DNA of 64,000 bases. It comes from Aestuariibaculum suncheonense. GTDB lineage: Bacteria > Bacteroidota > Bacteroidia > Flavobacteriales > Flavobacteriaceae. The stretch covers positions 1,290,217 through 1,354,216 of the forward strand of contig NZ_JACVXC010000001.1 in assembly GCF_014596935.1 (NCBI RefSeq), given 5' to 3'. The notes under the pieces are model-generated. The model made no database searches. It was given only the letters and a program-made list of their open reading frames with translations, and was not told the DNA's origin. Positions 9,761-18,787 of this stretch are shown here, piece after piece. The translations under genes and the position numbers were made by a program. Every line of letters begins with the position of its first letter. The first letter of the stretch is position 1.

Positions 9761-10576
9761 ATGACAACAGCACAACTTGTAGAACAAATTAAGAAGAAAC
9801 AATCCTTTCTGTGTATTGGATTAGATGTCGATTTAAACAAAATCCCAGAGCACCTTTTAAATGAGGAAGACCCTATTTTTGCGTTCAATAAAGCTATTAT
9901 CGATGCAACTCATCATTTATGTGTGGCCTACAAACCGAATACGGCTTTTTACGAAGCTTATGGAATAAAAGGCTGGAAAGCTTTAGAGAAGACCATTAAT
10001 TACTTAAATGAGAATCACCCTGAAATTTTCACGATTGCAGATGCGAAGCGTGGAGATATCGGGAACACGAGTACCATGTATGCGAAAGCTTTTTTTGAGG
10101 ACTTAGCTTTTGATTCGGTAACCGTGGCGCCTTATATGGGAAAAGATTCCGTGGAGCCGTTTTTAGCATTTCAGGACAAGCACACGATTATGTTGGGCTT
10201 AACATCTAATGCTGGTGCTTTCGATTTTCAGACGAAAATAGTCGATGGTAAAGAATTGTATAAACAGGTTTTAGAAACTTCTAAAACTTGGGAAAATGCA
10301 CAGAATTTAATGTATGTGGTTGGTGCCACAAAGGCGGAGTATTTGGCAGATATTCGTCAAATTATCCCTGACAGTTTCTTGCTAGTGCCAGGAATAGGGG
10401 CGCAAGGTGGAAATTTACAAGACGTTTGTAAATACGGAATGAACGATACGGTTGGTCTGTTAATCAATTCTTCAAGAGGTATTATTTATGCGTCAAAAGA
10501 TGAAGATTATGCAGAGGTAGCTGCCGAAAAAGCTAAAGAACTGCAATTGGAAATGGCTGAGATTCTTTCAGCTTAG
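9761..10576 (+). CDS. pyrF: Orotidine 5'-phosphate decarboxylase, type 2
   Basis: This 271-residue enzyme converts OMP to UMP, the last step of de novo UMP synthesis. The catalytic Asp-Lys-Asp segment is [11 protein letters not shown] near residues 92-102, which follows the PyrF type 2 (longer) subfamily pattern. The N-terminal CIGLDVD and the phosphate loop [10 protein letters not shown] with SSRGIIYA near the C-terminus complete the TIM barrel signature. It lies close behind prfA with the same orientation, separated by a hairpin, and has no separate promoter that can be seen. Confidence 0.95.
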   Translation: MTTAQLVEQIKKKQSFLCIGLDVDLNKIPEHLLNEEDPIFAFNKAIIDATHHLCVAYKPNTAFYEAYGIKGWKALEKTINYLNENHPEIFTIADAKRGDIGNTSTMYAKAFFEDLAFDSVTVAPYMGKDSVEPFLAFQDKHTIMLGLTSNAGAFDFQTKIVDGKELYKQVLETSKTWENAQNLMYVVGATKAEYLADIRQIIPDSFLLVPGIGAQGGNLQDVCKYGMNDTVGLLINSSRGIIYASKDEDYAEVAAEKAKELQLEMAEILSA

Positions 10577-10613
10577 TTTCAGTTAGATATTCAAAAATTA
10601 AACATAATTCGTT

Positions 10614-11423
10614 TTGGAGGTTTTAGATCAATTACACAGAACAATTGCTTTGAAAGACATTCCGAAGCGAATTATCTCTTTAGTGCCCAGCCAAACCGAA
10701 TTGTTGTGCGATTTAGGATTGGAGGATTCTTTAGTTGGGGTGACTAAATTTTGTGTGCATCCGCATCATATCACTACTGATGTGACTGTGGTGGGGGGGA
10801 CCAAAAATATTCATCTAGATAAAATAAAAGCCTTACAGCCCGATATTATTCTGTGTAATAAGGAGGAGAATACAAAGGAGATTGTTGATGCATGTGAGCG
10901 TATTTGTCCGGTTCATGTTTCCGATATTTATACTATGGCCGATAGTATGAAACTGATTGAACAGTATGGCGTGTTATTTAATAGAGTAAAGGAAGCAGAG
11001 CTTATGATTTCTCAAATGAAGTGTGAAATAGGGGGTTTTAAAAGCTTTTTAAAAGATAAAAAAGTGCTAACTGTGGCTTATTTTATCTGGAAGACTCCAT
11101 GGATGGTAGCCGCCAATAATACGTTTATAAATCATCTTTTAGAGTTGAATAAATTTGCAAATGCATTTGAGGATAATACGCGTTATCCCGAGGTGCTTAC
11201 AGAAGAATCTGTACATTTTGAAAATGTAGATGTAGTATTATTGTCCAGTGAACCGTATCCATTTAAAGAAATACATAAATACGAGGTGCAAGGCTATTTT
11301 CCAAAAGCTAAAATCGTTTTAGCCGATGGAGAAATGTTTTCCTGGTATGGTTCTAGACTGCTAAAAGCATTCGAGTATTTTAAAACGCTCCGTTTAAGTC
11401 TTGAGAATAATCTAGCTTGCTAG
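10614..11423 (+). CDS. Helical-backbone metal-receptor (BtuF-like) protein without signal peptide
   Basis: The protein has the fold signature of periplasmic substrate-binding proteins for cobalamin, haem or siderophores: DQLHRTIALKDIPKRIISLVPSQTELL at the start (shown here in parts: the PKRIISLVPSQTE segment is diagnostic), then GVTKFCVHP, VGGTKNI and LQPDIILCNKEEN. It starts with TTG at 10614, since no ATG is available at the position where family members begin. There is no signal peptide or lipobox, so it may be cytoplasmic or moonlighting, unlike true BtuF. No ABC permease or ATPase gene is adjacent. Two B12-dependent enzymes are encoded nearby, which makes a corrinoid link attractive but unproven. 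A run of seven G at about 10794 encodes two glycines. Confidence 0.75.
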   Translation: MEVLDQLHRTIALKDIPKRIISLVPSQTELLCDLGLEDSLVGVTKFCVHPHHITTDVTVVGGTKNIHLDKIKALQPDIILCNKEENTKEIVDACERICPVHVSDIYTMADSMKLIEQYGVLFNRVKEAELMISQMKCEIGGFKSFLKDKKVLTVAYFIWKTPWMVAANNTFINHLLELNKFANAFEDNTRYPEVLTEESVHFENVDVVLLSSEPYPFKEIHKYEVQGYFPKAKIVLADGEMFSWYGSRLLKAFEYFKTLRLSLENNLAC

Positions 11424-11526
11424 TATCTTCAACAAAATTTTCAATTTTACGTTCTAACTCTTTTAAGCTGATTAACTTATTTAAGTTTGGCTTAATTCTT
11501 CCTACTTTACAAAATTGCGTACTCAT
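11380..11526 (-). CDS. Possible 48-residue protein overlapping the BtuF-like gene tail to tail
   Basis: A minus-strand frame begins with ATG at 11526 (MSTQFCKVGRIKPNLNKL...) and ends at a TAA at 11380, overlapping the last 44 bp of the plus-strand gene. Codon choice (TTA for Leu, GAA for Glu, AAA for Lys) resembles the genes around it. The sequence is charged, with a likely helix in the middle (LKELERKIENFVED), and has no signal peptide. It was not recognised as a known family. It is the only thing found in the gap between 11424 and 11601. Confidence 0.4.
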   Translation of the reverse strand: MSTQFCKVGRIKPNLNKLISLKELERKIENFVEDTSKLDYSQDLNGAF

Positions 11527-11601
11527 AACTTGTTTTTTTATAAAGTACGTGATTTTGTGCGATTTAGATGTAAGGTAATCGTTAAATAAATGATAAAAAC
11601 G

Positions 11602-11799
11602 TTAAACTAAAGTTTTTTGCTGCTCTCTGGCTAAATATTTTAAACGGTTTAACTTATTAAGAAGTTTAATAGCCATATACTCAGAAATGTCGCTTTGTGC
11701 AGAATCCGTCTGGCGTAAATTATACGCCTGTTCAATGAGAAGCTTATATCGATTTTTAAGCTTTTCCTGATCGTTCTTTATGCGGTCAAGTCTGTCCAT
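11602..11799 (-). CDS. Small helical hypothetical protein (65 residues)
   Basis: The product is a short, highly charged, probably all-helical cytoplasmic protein (MDRLDRIKNDQEKLKNRYKL at the start), with regularly spaced leucines that suggest a coiled-coil hairpin. Small proteins of similar length and pattern are widespread in Flavobacteriaceae (it weakly recalls the Lacal_2735-type family), but no function is known. It precedes a candidate 48-residue gene on the same strand. Confidence 0.6.
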   Translation of the reverse strand: MDRLDRIKNDQEKLKNRYKLLIEQAYNLRQTDSAQSDISEYMAIKLLNKLNRLKYLAREQQKTLV

Positions 11800-11844
11800 T
11801 GTTATCTGAATTACAGTAAGTTAAATATACATTTTTTATTCATT

Positions 11845-11886
11845 AAAAAAAAAAATCCGATAATTATTTTATTAACCATCGGATTT
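11845..11886 (-). terminator. Terminator of the DUF4197 gene
   Basis: On the minus strand a 9-bp stem (AAATCCGAT with ATCGGATTT) with a 16-nt loop is followed by eleven T, 22 bp after the DUF4197 stop. Confidence 0.8.
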
Positions 11887-11908
11887 ATATTGAAATTACT
11901 ATTATTTT

Positions 11909-12616
11909 TTAGTCCTGTAAAGCGAAAACCTGTTTTAATAACGTGGTTGTTCTCGATGAAATATCGGTACGAATTTCTTTTTCTTCTACAGCAATCATGG
12001 TATAAACACCTTGTAATGCTTCACTTGTTACATAATCGGTTAAATCCGGATTTACATCATTGGTAAAAGGAATGCTGTTATATTTATTGATTAGGTTTGT
12101 CCATATTTTATCGGCGCCTACTTTTGCAAACGAACTATTAATTACCGGGTGAAACTTATCATACAGAGGTGTTTGAGTTTTTCCAGTTAGATATTGTGTA
12201 GCCGCATCATTGTTACCTAATAAAATATTCTTGGCATCGGTAAACGTGATTTGCTTTACGGCATCTACAAAAATAGGGGTCGCTTCTTTAACGGCATCTT
12301 CAGCAGCGCGGTTTAGGGCTTTAATTCCTTCATCTGCCAGACTTCCCAAGCCAATGCTTCTAAGACCTTTATCGACTTGTTGTAATTCTTCTGGTAGTAA
12401 AATTTTTACCAAATCATTTTTGTAAAATCCATCGGTTTGAGTAAGTTTCGATACTTGCTTTTCAATTCCAAAATTTAAAGCTTCCCTTAATCCTGAAGCA
12501 ATCTGATCGTTACCTATAGTTGTTCCTGTCTGCGGAAGCTGATTGATAACTTGTTGTAGGTCGGCACAGGCAGTTAAAGAGAAAACCAGAGCTAGTGCAA
12601 AAATCTTTTTTATCAT
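11909..12616 (-). CDS. DUF4197 lipoprotein
   Basis: The 235-residue product has a lipoprotein signal (hydrophobic stretch then LTAC, lipidated Cys17). The body matches the DUF4197 family: ASGLREALNFGIEKQV, a middle KILLPEELQQVDKGLR segment, and DVNPDLTDYVTSEAL near the C-terminus. It is predicted mostly helical and periplasmic. Its function is unknown. A TATATTTG box 24 bp upstream of the start and a terminator downstream indicate a single-gene transcript. Confidence 0.9.
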   Translation of the reverse strand: MIKKIFALALVFSLTACADLQQVINQLPQTGTTIGNDQIASGLREALNFGIEKQVSKLTQTDGFYKNDLVKILLPEELQQVDKGLRSIGLGSLADEGIKALNRAAEDAVKEATPIFVDAVKQITFTDAKNILLGNNDAATQYLTGKTQTPLYDKFHPVINSSFAKVGADKIWTNLINKYNSIPFTNDVNPDLTDYVTSEALQGVYTMIAVEEKEIRTDISSRTTTLLKQVFALQD

Positions 12617-12639
12617 ATTTGGGTGTTTTGTTTCTTGAA

Positions 12640-12647
12640 CAAATATA
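12640..12647 (-). promoter_or_regulatory. Promoter -7 box for the DUF4197 gene
   Basis: TATATTTG on the minus strand fits TAnnTTTG and lies 24 bp before the ATG at 12616. Confidence 0.5.
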
Positions 12648-12694
12648 GACTTTACTAACTATATTTTATGGAGAAATTCTTTTTTTGAAGGTTG

Positions 12695-13549
12695 TTAAGA
12701 GAAAATAACGGTTTTATTGTTGTACACCATAACTTTTCTATCGGCATGTAATTTTACAGCATTTGCCAATACAATTTTTTCTAAATCACGTCCTTTAGCG
12801 ATAAGGTCAGGAATAGAGTGTGCATGGGTTACACGAGTAACATCCTGCTCAATAATTGGACCACCATCGAGTTCTTCGGTAACATAATGACTGGTAGCTC
12901 CAATAATCTTAACACCTCGTTTAAAAGCGGAATGGTAAGGTTTTGCACCAATAAATGCCGGTAAAAACGAATGGTGGATATTAATGATTTTATTCGGGTA
13001 TTTATCAATCATGGTTTTTGGTATGATTTGCATATACCTTGCTAAAACAATAAAGTTGATGCGGTATTCTTCAAGAAGTGCCAATTGCTTTTTAGCGGCT
13101 TCTTCCTTATGGTCTTTAGTTACCGGAATGTGATAAAACGGAATTTTAAAACTATCTGCTATCGGTTTTAAATCCTTATGATTACTGATAATGAAAGGAA
13201 TTTCTAAATTCAGCTCTCCCGAATTATAACGACCTAATAAATCGTAAAGACAGTGATCGTATTTTGAAATGAACAAAGCCATTTTCGGTTTGCTTTCCGA
13301 GGAGTAAATACGCCATTTCATTTTAAAAACTTTGGCCATTTCTGTTTTAAATGACGCTTTAAAGTTTTCGGTAGAAAAAGATTCCCTGGTAAATTCACTT
13401 TCCAATCGCATAAAAAATTCATTCTGTTCACGATCAACAAACTGGTCGATATAAACAATATTTCCTTCGTTTTTTGCTATGAAATTGGTTACTGAAGCAA
13501 TGATATTAGGGCGATCTTTACAATGTATAAGGATGGTAATTTTATTCAT
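12695..13549 (-). CDS. purU: Formyltetrahydrofolate deformylase
   Basis: The 284-residue enzyme hydrolyses 10-formyl-THF to THF and formate, balancing one-carbon pools and supplying formate for purine synthesis. Residues 1-85 form an ACT-type regulatory domain (ILIHCKDRPNIIASVTNF at the start). The remainder is a formyltransferase fold with NIHHSFLPAFIGAKPY and the ELDGGPIIEQDV segment that carries the catalytic Asp; the His-Asp pair is intact. Length is typical. A TAATTTTG box precedes it, and icmF is divergent upstream. Confidence 0.95.
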   Translation of the reverse strand: MNKITILIHCKDRPNIIASVTNFIAKNEGNIVYIDQFVDREQNEFFMRLESEFTRESFSTENFKASFKTEMAKVFKMKWRIYSSESKPKMALFISKYDHCLYDLLGRYNSGELNLEIPFIISNHKDLKPIADSFKIPFYHIPVTKDHKEEAAKKQLALLEEYRINFIVLARYMQIIPKTMIDKYPNKIINIHHSFLPAFIGAKPYHSAFKRGVKIIGATSHYVTEELDGGPIIEQDVTRVTHAHSIPDLIAKGRDLEKIVLANAVKLHADRKVMVYNNKTVIFS

Positions 13550-13567
13550 AATGGTTTATAAGTCTCT

Positions 13568-13575
13568 CAAAATTA
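13568..13575 (-). promoter_or_regulatory. Promoter -7 box for purU
   Basis: TAATTTTG on the minus strand (TAnnTTTG) lies 19 bp before the purU ATG. Confidence 0.45.
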
Positions 13576-13657
13576 ACTTAAAAATCAGATAACTAGAAAG
13601 CGGGAATATAAATTTTAGATAATCACCTGTAAATAGTTTCTTTTTTTGAATATTTCG

Positions 13658-13665
13658 TAAATTTG
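13658..13665 (+). promoter_or_regulatory. Promoter -7 box for icmF
   Basis: TAAATTTG fits TAnnTTTG, 39 bp upstream of the icmF ATG. No cobalamin riboswitch sequence was recognised between them. Confidence 0.5.
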
Positions 13666-13703
13666 ACCCATATATAATAGTTTTATTTAATTATCTGAAA
13701 AAG

Positions 13704-16700
13704 ATGCATACAGCTCCCTATAAACCAAAACATAAAGTAAGAATTGTTACCGCTGCCTCGTTATTCGATGGTCATGATGCTGCGATAAATATTATGCGCC
13801 GTATTATTCAGTCGACCGGTGTAGAAGTGATTCATCTTGGGCACGATAGAAGTGTAGAAGAAGTGGTGAATACAGCCATCCAAGAAGATGCGAATGCCAT
13901 CGCCATGACCTCTTATCAAGGCGGCCATAACGAGTATTTCAAGTACATGTACGATTTGTTAAAGGAAAAGGGGGCGTCGCATATCAAGATTTTTGGAGGC
14001 GGTGGTGGTGTTATTCTTCCGGAAGAAATTAAAGAATTAATGGATTATGGGATTACTCGAATTTATTCACCAGATGATGGAAGAGAACTTGGGCTGCAAG
14101 GTATGATTAACGATTTGGTAGAGCAATCGGACTTTGCTGTGGGCGATTCATTAAATGGTGAAGTAAAAGAGTTAGAAACAAAAAATCCTAAGTCAATAGC
14201 TCGAGTTATTTCTTCGGCAGAAAACTTTCCGGAAGTCGCAAAAGATACCTTAGCCATTATTCATGATAAAAATAAGACTTCTAAAACACCTGTTTTAGGA
14301 ATTACCGGAACAGGAGGGGCTGGGAAGTCGTCCTTAGTGGATGAATTGGTGCGTCGCTTTTTAATAGATTTCCCTGAAAAAACATTAGGGATTATTTCTG
14401 TGGATCCTTCAAAACGTAAAACAGGAGGTGCTCTTTTAGGGGATCGCATTCGTATGAATGCTATTAACAACCCAAGAGTGTATATGCGTAGTTTGGCAAC
14501 CCGTCAATCGAATCTGGCATTATCGAAACATGTGAATGAAGCCATTGAAGTGTTGAAGGCAGCCAATTACGATTTGATAATTTTAGAAACTTCAGGAATC
14601 GGACAATCCGATACCGAAATTGTCGAGCACAGTAATGTGTCTTTATATGTCATGACTCCTGAATTTGGAGCCGCAACCCAATTGGAGAAAATTGATATGT
14701 TAGATTTCGCAGATTTGGTAGCGATTAACAAATTTGATAAACGCGGTGCTTTAGATGCTTTACGTGATGTGAAAAAACAATACATGCGTAATCACGAATT
14801 ATGGGAAGTAAACCAGGATGATTTACCGGTTTTCGGAACGATTGCTTCACAGTTTAACGACCCGGGAATGAACGCGCTGTATAAAGCGGTAATGGATACG
14901 ATTTTTGAAAAAACAGGAGCTGATTTAAATTCAACTTTTGAAATTTCAAAAGAAATGAGCGAGAAGATTTTTGTGATTCCGCCAAGTAGAACGCGTTATT
15001 TATCCGAAATTGCTGAAACCAATCGTACTTATGATAAAATCGCTTTAGATCAGGTTGAGGTAGCTCAGAAATTATACGGTATTTACAAAACGATAGGTTC
15101 AGTATCTAATGTCACATCGCGCAAAGTCGAGATGTCATTTATAGGTAAACTTGGGTTGAATGAAGAAGAGATTCTCAAACACGTACAGAACGAAAATGAT
15201 AAAGAGTTTTTGAAGTTATTATTGAAAGAATTCGATCGTGTAAAAATGAATCTCGATCCCTACAATTGGGAAGTAATTGCTGGTTGGGGTGAGAAAATCG
15301 ATAAGTATAAAAATCCAATTTATACCTTTAAAGTCCGTGATAAAGAAATCAAGATTGAAACACACACTGAGTCGTTATCGCATACGCAAATTCCAAAAGT
15401 AGCTTTACCAAAGTATCAGGCTTGGGGTGATATTCTTCGTTGGACCTTACAAGAAAATGTGCCTGGAGAATTCCCATATACTTCGGGTCTATACCCATTC
15501 AAGCGTACAGGTGAAGACCCAACACGAATGTTTGCAGGTGAAGGAGGGCCAGAACGTACCAACCGTCGTTTCCATTACGTGAGTTTAGGAATGCCGGCAA
15601 AACGTTTGTCTACCGCTTTCGATAGTGTAACGTTATATGGTAACGACCCGGATTACCGTCCCGATATTTATGGGAAAATAGGGAACGCGGGAGTAAGTAT
15701 CTGTTGTTTAGACGATGCTAAAAAACTGTATTCAGGATTTAATTTAGCCGATGCCATGACTTCGGTAAGTATGACCATTAACGGGCCGGCGCCTATGTTA
15801 TTAGGTTTCTTTATGAATGCGGCTATCGATCAGCAATGCGAGTTATATATCAAGGCACAAGGTCTTGAAAAAGAGGTTGAGGCCAAGATACAAGCCATTT
15901 ATAAAGAAAAAGGTGTCGAACGTCCTGAATATAATGGTGAGTTACCAGACGGAAATGATGGTTTAGGTTTAATGCTGTTAGGTGTTACAGGAGATCAGGT
16001 GTTATCAAAAGATGTTTATGATAAGATAAAAACAGAAACCATAGCCCAGGTAAGAGGAACGGTGCAAGCCGATATTTTGAAAGAAGATCAGGCGCAAAAT
16101 ACCTGTATTTTTTCAACGGAATTCGCACTTCGTTTAATGGGAGATGTTCAGGAGTATTTTATAGAAAATAACGTTAGAAACTTTTATTCGGTGTCTATTT
16201 CAGGGTACCATATTGCTGAAGCAGGAGCTAATCCTATTACACAGTTGGCACTGACTTTATCAAACGGGTTTACCTATGTGGAATACTACTTATCAAGAGG
16301 GATGGATATCAATAAGTTTGGTCCAAACTTATCTTTTTTCTTCTCTAATGGTATCGATCCGGAATATGCTGTAATTGGTCGTGTAGCGCGAAGAATCTGG
16401 GCGAAAGCCTTAAAACAAAAGTACGGTGCTAATCCAAGAGCACAAATGTTGAAATATCATATTCAAACTTCTGGACGAAGTTTACATGCTCAGGAAATCG
16501 ATTTTAATGATATCCGTACCACGCTTCAGGCCTTATATGCGATTTACGATAACTGTAACTCCTTACACACGAATGCTTATGATGAGGCGATTACTACGCC
16601 AACCGAAGAATCGGTACGTCGTGCTATGGCTATTCAGTTGATTATTAATAAAGAATTAGGGTTGGCTCGAAATGAAAATCCGATTCAGGGGTCTTTCATT

Positions 16701-17153
16701 ATTGAAGAATTAACCGATTTGGTAGAAGAAGCGGTGTTGGCTGAATTCGATAGAATTACGGAACGTGGTGGCGTATTGGGTGCTATGGAAACCATGTATC
16801 AGCGCAGTAAAATCCAGGAAGAAAGTCTGTATTACGAAACCTTGAAGCATAATGGCGAATTCCCAATTATAGGTGTAAATACCTTCTTAAGTAGTAAAGG
16901 ATCCCCAACCATACAACCAAAAGAAGTGATTCGAGCGACAGAGGAAGAAAAACAATTTCAAATAAAAACCCTTGAAAACCTTCATAAAACCTACGAAGAC
17001 AGAATTGAAGCTACATTAACCAAAGTTCAAGAAGCAGCTATTCAAAACCAAAATGTATTTGAAGTCTTGATGGAAGCCACCAAGGTATGTTCGTTAGGAC
17101 AAATTACTGATGCGCTGTTTGAAGTTGGTGGGCAATACCGTAGAAATATGTAA
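13704..17153 (+). CDS. icmF: Fused isobutyryl-CoA mutase with G-protein chaperone domain
   Basis: The 1149-residue protein joins three parts. Residues about 10-145 are a B12-binding domain with DGHDAA (22-27), where His24 should be the lower cobalt ligand. Residues about 195-420 are a MeaB-like GTPase, with P-loop GTGGAGKSS (202-210) and NKFDKRG as the base-recognition motif. Residues about 560 to the end are the acyl-CoA mutase TIM barrel, beginning near TSGLYPFKR and including [10 protein letters not shown] and [11 protein letters not shown]. This domain order is that of IcmF, which interconverts isobutyryl-CoA and butyryl-CoA, and in some relatives isovaleryl/pivalyl-CoA, rather than of methylmalonyl-CoA mutase. 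A Phe in YPFKR fits the IcmF-type acyl pocket. It is monocistronic, with terminator at 17176. Confidence 0.95.
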   Translation: MHTAPYKPKHKVRIVTAASLFDGHDAAINIMRRIIQSTGVEVIHLGHDRSVEEVVNTAIQEDANAIAMTSYQGGHNEYFKYMYDLLKEKGASHIKIFGGGGGVILPEEIKELMDYGITRIYSPDDGRELGLQGMINDLVEQSDFAVGDSLNGEVKELETKNPKSIARVISSAENFPEVAKDTLAIIHDKNKTSKTPVLGITGTGGAGKSSLVDELVRRFLIDFPEKTLGIISVDPSKRKTGGALLGDRIRMNAINNPRVYMRSLATRQSNLALSKHVNEAIEVLKAANYDLIILETSGIGQSDTEIVEHSNVSLYVMTPEFGAATQLEKIDMLDFADLVAINKFDKRGALDALRDVKKQYMRNHELWEVNQDDLPVFGTIASQFNDPGMNALYKAVMDTIFEKTGADLNSTFEISKEMSEKIFVIPPSRTRYLSEIAETNRTYDKIALDQVEVAQKLYGIYKTIGSVSNVTSRKVEMSFIGKLGLNEEEILKHVQNENDKEFLKLLLKEFDRVKMNLDPYNWEVIAGWGEKIDKYKNPIYTFKVRDKEIKIETHTESLSHTQIPKVALPKYQAWGDILRWTLQENVPGEFPYTSGLYPFKRTGEDPTRMFAGEGGPERTNRRFHYVSLGMPAKRLSTAFDSVTLYGNDPDYRPDIYGKIGNAGVSICCLDDAKKLYSGFNLADAMTSVSMTINGPAPMLLGFFMNAAIDQQCELYIKAQGLEKEVEAKIQAIYKEKGVERPEYNGELPDGNDGLGLMLLGVTGDQVLSKDVYDKIKTETIAQVRGTVQADILKEDQAQNTCIFSTEFALRLMGDVQEYFIENNVRNFYSVSISGYHIAEAGANPITQLALTLSNGFTYVEYYLSRGMDINKFGPNLSFFFSNGIDPEYAVIGRVARRIWAKALKQKYGANPRAQMLKYHIQTSGRSLHAQEIDFNDIRTTLQALYAIYDNCNSLHTNAYDEAITTPTEESVRRAMAIQLIINKELGLARNENPIQGSFIIEELTDLVEEAVLAEFDRITERGGVLGAMETMYQRSKIQEESLYYETLKHNGEFPIIGVNTFLSSKGSPTIQPKEVIRATEEEKQFQIKTLENLHKTYEDRIEATLTKVQEAAIQNQNVFEVLMEATKVCSLGQITDALFEVGGQYRRNM

Positions 17154-17175
17154 CAACTGACTTTATCTATAAATT

Positions 17176-17207
17176 AAAAATCCCGATCGAAAGGTTGGGA
17201 TTTTTTT
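17176..17207 (+). terminator. Terminator of icmF
   Basis: A stem (ATCCCGATC with GGTTGGGAT, two G-T pairs) closes on GAAA, flanked by A and T runs, 22 bp after the icmF stop. Confidence 0.8.
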
Positions 17208-17223
17208 ATCTTTAAAATTTTGA

Positions 17224-17255
17224 TTGTGAGGAGTGTGTTTTATCGGTTATTTTTG
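17224..17255 (+). promoter_or_regulatory. Promoter of the small transcription unit at 17.3-17.7 kb
   Basis: TTG at 17224-17226, a 21-bp spacer and TATTTTTG at 17248-17255 match the two-part Bacteroidota promoter. It stands directly after the icmF terminator and before a small ORF. Confidence 0.5.
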
Positions 17256-17357
17256 TAAATCGTTTCAGATCAAAGAATTAAACAAGCAGGTTGCCTAATA
17301 ATTTATGTTTCGGTGCTTTTCTTGGGTATCTTAAATATTCTCAAAAAAGTAAATAAT

Positions 17358-17513
17358 ATGTCTAATTTAAATAACATTATTATGGAAGCAACTTTAAATT
17401 ACAATTTCAAAAGACAGTCTGAAAACCATATTGACTGGTTATTAAACATTATCAAATCTGAAAAATATTATGAAATTGATAGTTATATCGTAGACTTAGA
17501 TCAAGCGAGCTAA
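17358..17513 (+). CDS. Hypothetical small protein (51 residues)
   Basis: The frame starts at ATG 17358 (MSNLNNIIMEATLNYNFKRQ at the start) and ends at 17513. The product is polar and Asn/Ile-rich, with no signal peptide or membrane segment, and resembles no family I know. It could be longer by 15 residues if a TTG at 17313 is used. A promoter-like pair about 100 bp upstream and a strong hairpin terminator 120 bp downstream enclose it, so a transcript is likely even if the coding status is uncertain. Confidence 0.45.
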   Translation: MSNLNNIIMEATLNYNFKRQSENHIDWLLNIIKSEKYYEIDSYIVDLDQAS

Positions 17514-17635
17514 CCCTAAAAATCAAAACGCTTATAAAGCAATTTTACTTTTAATATTTTAAACTAAAAGCATCTGTTTTCCATATTACTATATATGAAA
17601 ATAGAGCTTGTGCCTGTAACATTAAACCCAAGATA

Positions 17636-17690
17636 GCAGAATTAATTTCAGTACATTGATACTAGTACTAGAATTAATTCTGCTTTTTTA
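17636..17690 (+). terminator. Strong terminator of the small transcription unit
   Basis: GCAGAATTAATT pairs with AATTAATTCTGC, continued inward by AGTAC with GTACT after a two-base mismatch, with a 10-nt loop and six T downstream. Confidence 0.75.
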
Positions 17691-17772
17691 TGCGAGTTTT
17701 ATATGATGTTATTTTTTAAAAGTTTTCTGGTTGATTAGCTAAAAAGAAAAGATTGTAAAGAGGCTTATGATT

Positions 17773-18168
17773 TTAAAGTGTTAATAACCAAGTGCGTTGT
17801 AGTTGTTTGAATTTTTTTAATTCACTACGTAAGATTGGCAAAAAGTCTTTTCCGTTGCTGTTGGAACGCTCTAAACGGTATGAGTTTTTGTATAACTTAT
17901 TGGTCAGGCGCTTTAATGTCGCGATGTGCTTGTAGCGTTTATCAGAATAGCGTTCCAGTTCCACACTAGCAATTTCAGGAGCTAAGGAAATAGACTGCTG
18001 AACGATGTCTCCAGAGAAGTAAATGTTACTATCTTCAGTACCATCTGGTTTTAATTGAGACAAATCGTGGGTTAAATATGTTGAAATACTTTGAGATAGA
18101 GCAAAAATCTCTATCGCCTTTTTATAAATCGGTAAATCCGATAGGTTTGATGGGGTATTGTGAGACAT
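17773..18168 (-). CDS. Four-helix-bundle-like protein (131 residues)
   Basis: The product is an all-helical cytoplasmic protein. The start DLPIYKKAIEIFALSQSIS and the later SISLAPEIASVELERYSDKR segment resemble the four-helix-bundle proteins related to the 23S rRNA intervening-sequence protein family, which are common in Bacteroidota and whose function is not known. It is longer and more divergent than the compact 118-residue members, so the family assignment is moderate. It is divergent from the Lrp-type regulator, 123 bp away. Confidence 0.7.
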   Translation of the reverse strand: MSHNTPSNLSDLPIYKKAIEIFALSQSISTYLTHDLSQLKPDGTEDSNIYFSGDIVQQSISLAPEIASVELERYSDKRYKHIATLKRLTNKLYKNSYRLERSNSNGKDFLPILRSELKKFKQLQRTWLLTL

Positions 18169-18291
18169 AATCTTTTTTCTTTAGCATTTTTATCAAAATT
18201 ACAGACAAGATTTCATATTCTTCTTTAACTTTTAAAGTAAAATTGTATATTTACTTTAATATTTAATTTTTTAACCCAATATATCTTTATA

Positions 18292-18735
18292 ATGGTTTTA
18301 GATGCGCTTAACTGGAAGATTTTGAAGTGTTTACAGCAAAATGCAAGGCTCTCGAATGCAGAAATCGGGCGTCAGGTTGGCATTAGTTCGCCGGCAGTTT
18401 CCGAACGTATTAAGAAGATGGAAGATGCAGGAATCATCTTAGGTTATAAGACCGTAGTTTCGCCTTTAGACATGGGGTATCAGCTTAAAGCGATAATTAC
18501 TTTACGCGCCTTTATAGGGAAATTAAAGCCCTTTTTAGAAAAGGTGAAAACTTATGATGAGGTTTTAAACTGCTATAGAATTACTGGAAATGAAAATATC
18601 GTGATGGAAGTGGTGCTTAAAAATCAAAAGCATTTGGAAGCTTTTATCGATCAATTGATTATTTATGGGGAAACCAAAACGCAGATCGTTTTGTCTCATG
18701 TTACCCGATTTAAAGAAATAAAGCCTTTAAAGTAG
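18292..18735 (+). CDS. Lrp/AsnC family transcriptional regulator
   Basis: The 147-residue protein has the N-terminal winged helix-turn-helix of this family (LDALNWKILKCLQQNARLSN, then AEIGRQVGISSPAVSERIKK as the recognition helix), and a C-terminal RAM (ligand-binding) domain with ITGNENIVMEVV. Members sense amino acids or other small metabolites as octamers. Targets are unknown; the convergent YpdA-like gene and the four-helix-bundle gene are the nearest candidates. A hairpin follows the stop. Confidence 0.93.
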   Translation: MVLDALNWKILKCLQQNARLSNAEIGRQVGISSPAVSERIKKMEDAGIILGYKTVVSPLDMGYQLKAIITLRAFIGKLKPFLEKVKTYDEVLNCYRITGNENIVMEVVLKNQKHLEAFIDQLIIYGETKTQIVLSHVTRFKEIKPLK

Positions 18736-18739
18736 AGAA

Positions 18740-18763
18740 AGGAAACCACCGAGGTGGATTCCT
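18740..18763 (+). terminator. Probable terminator between the Lrp and YpdA genes
   Basis: AGGAAACCACC and GGTGGATTCCT pair with a single A-A mismatch. The following T run is broken, so termination efficiency is uncertain. It could serve both convergent genes. Confidence 0.45.
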
Positions 18764-18787
18764 AGATTTTAAAATTGTATTTTGAGA

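Noticed and set aside
10794-10800. Run of seven G, possible phase-variable slippage tract in the BtuF-like gene
   Set aside because: It encodes normal Gly codons in frame; a seven-base tract in a conserved position is short for phase variation. The same holds for the G run near 3899 in purM.
13704-17153. Methylmalonyl-CoA mutase
   Set aside because: The fused order B12-binding, GTPase, mutase is that of IcmF; methylmalonyl-CoA mutases have the mutase domain first and a separate MeaB.
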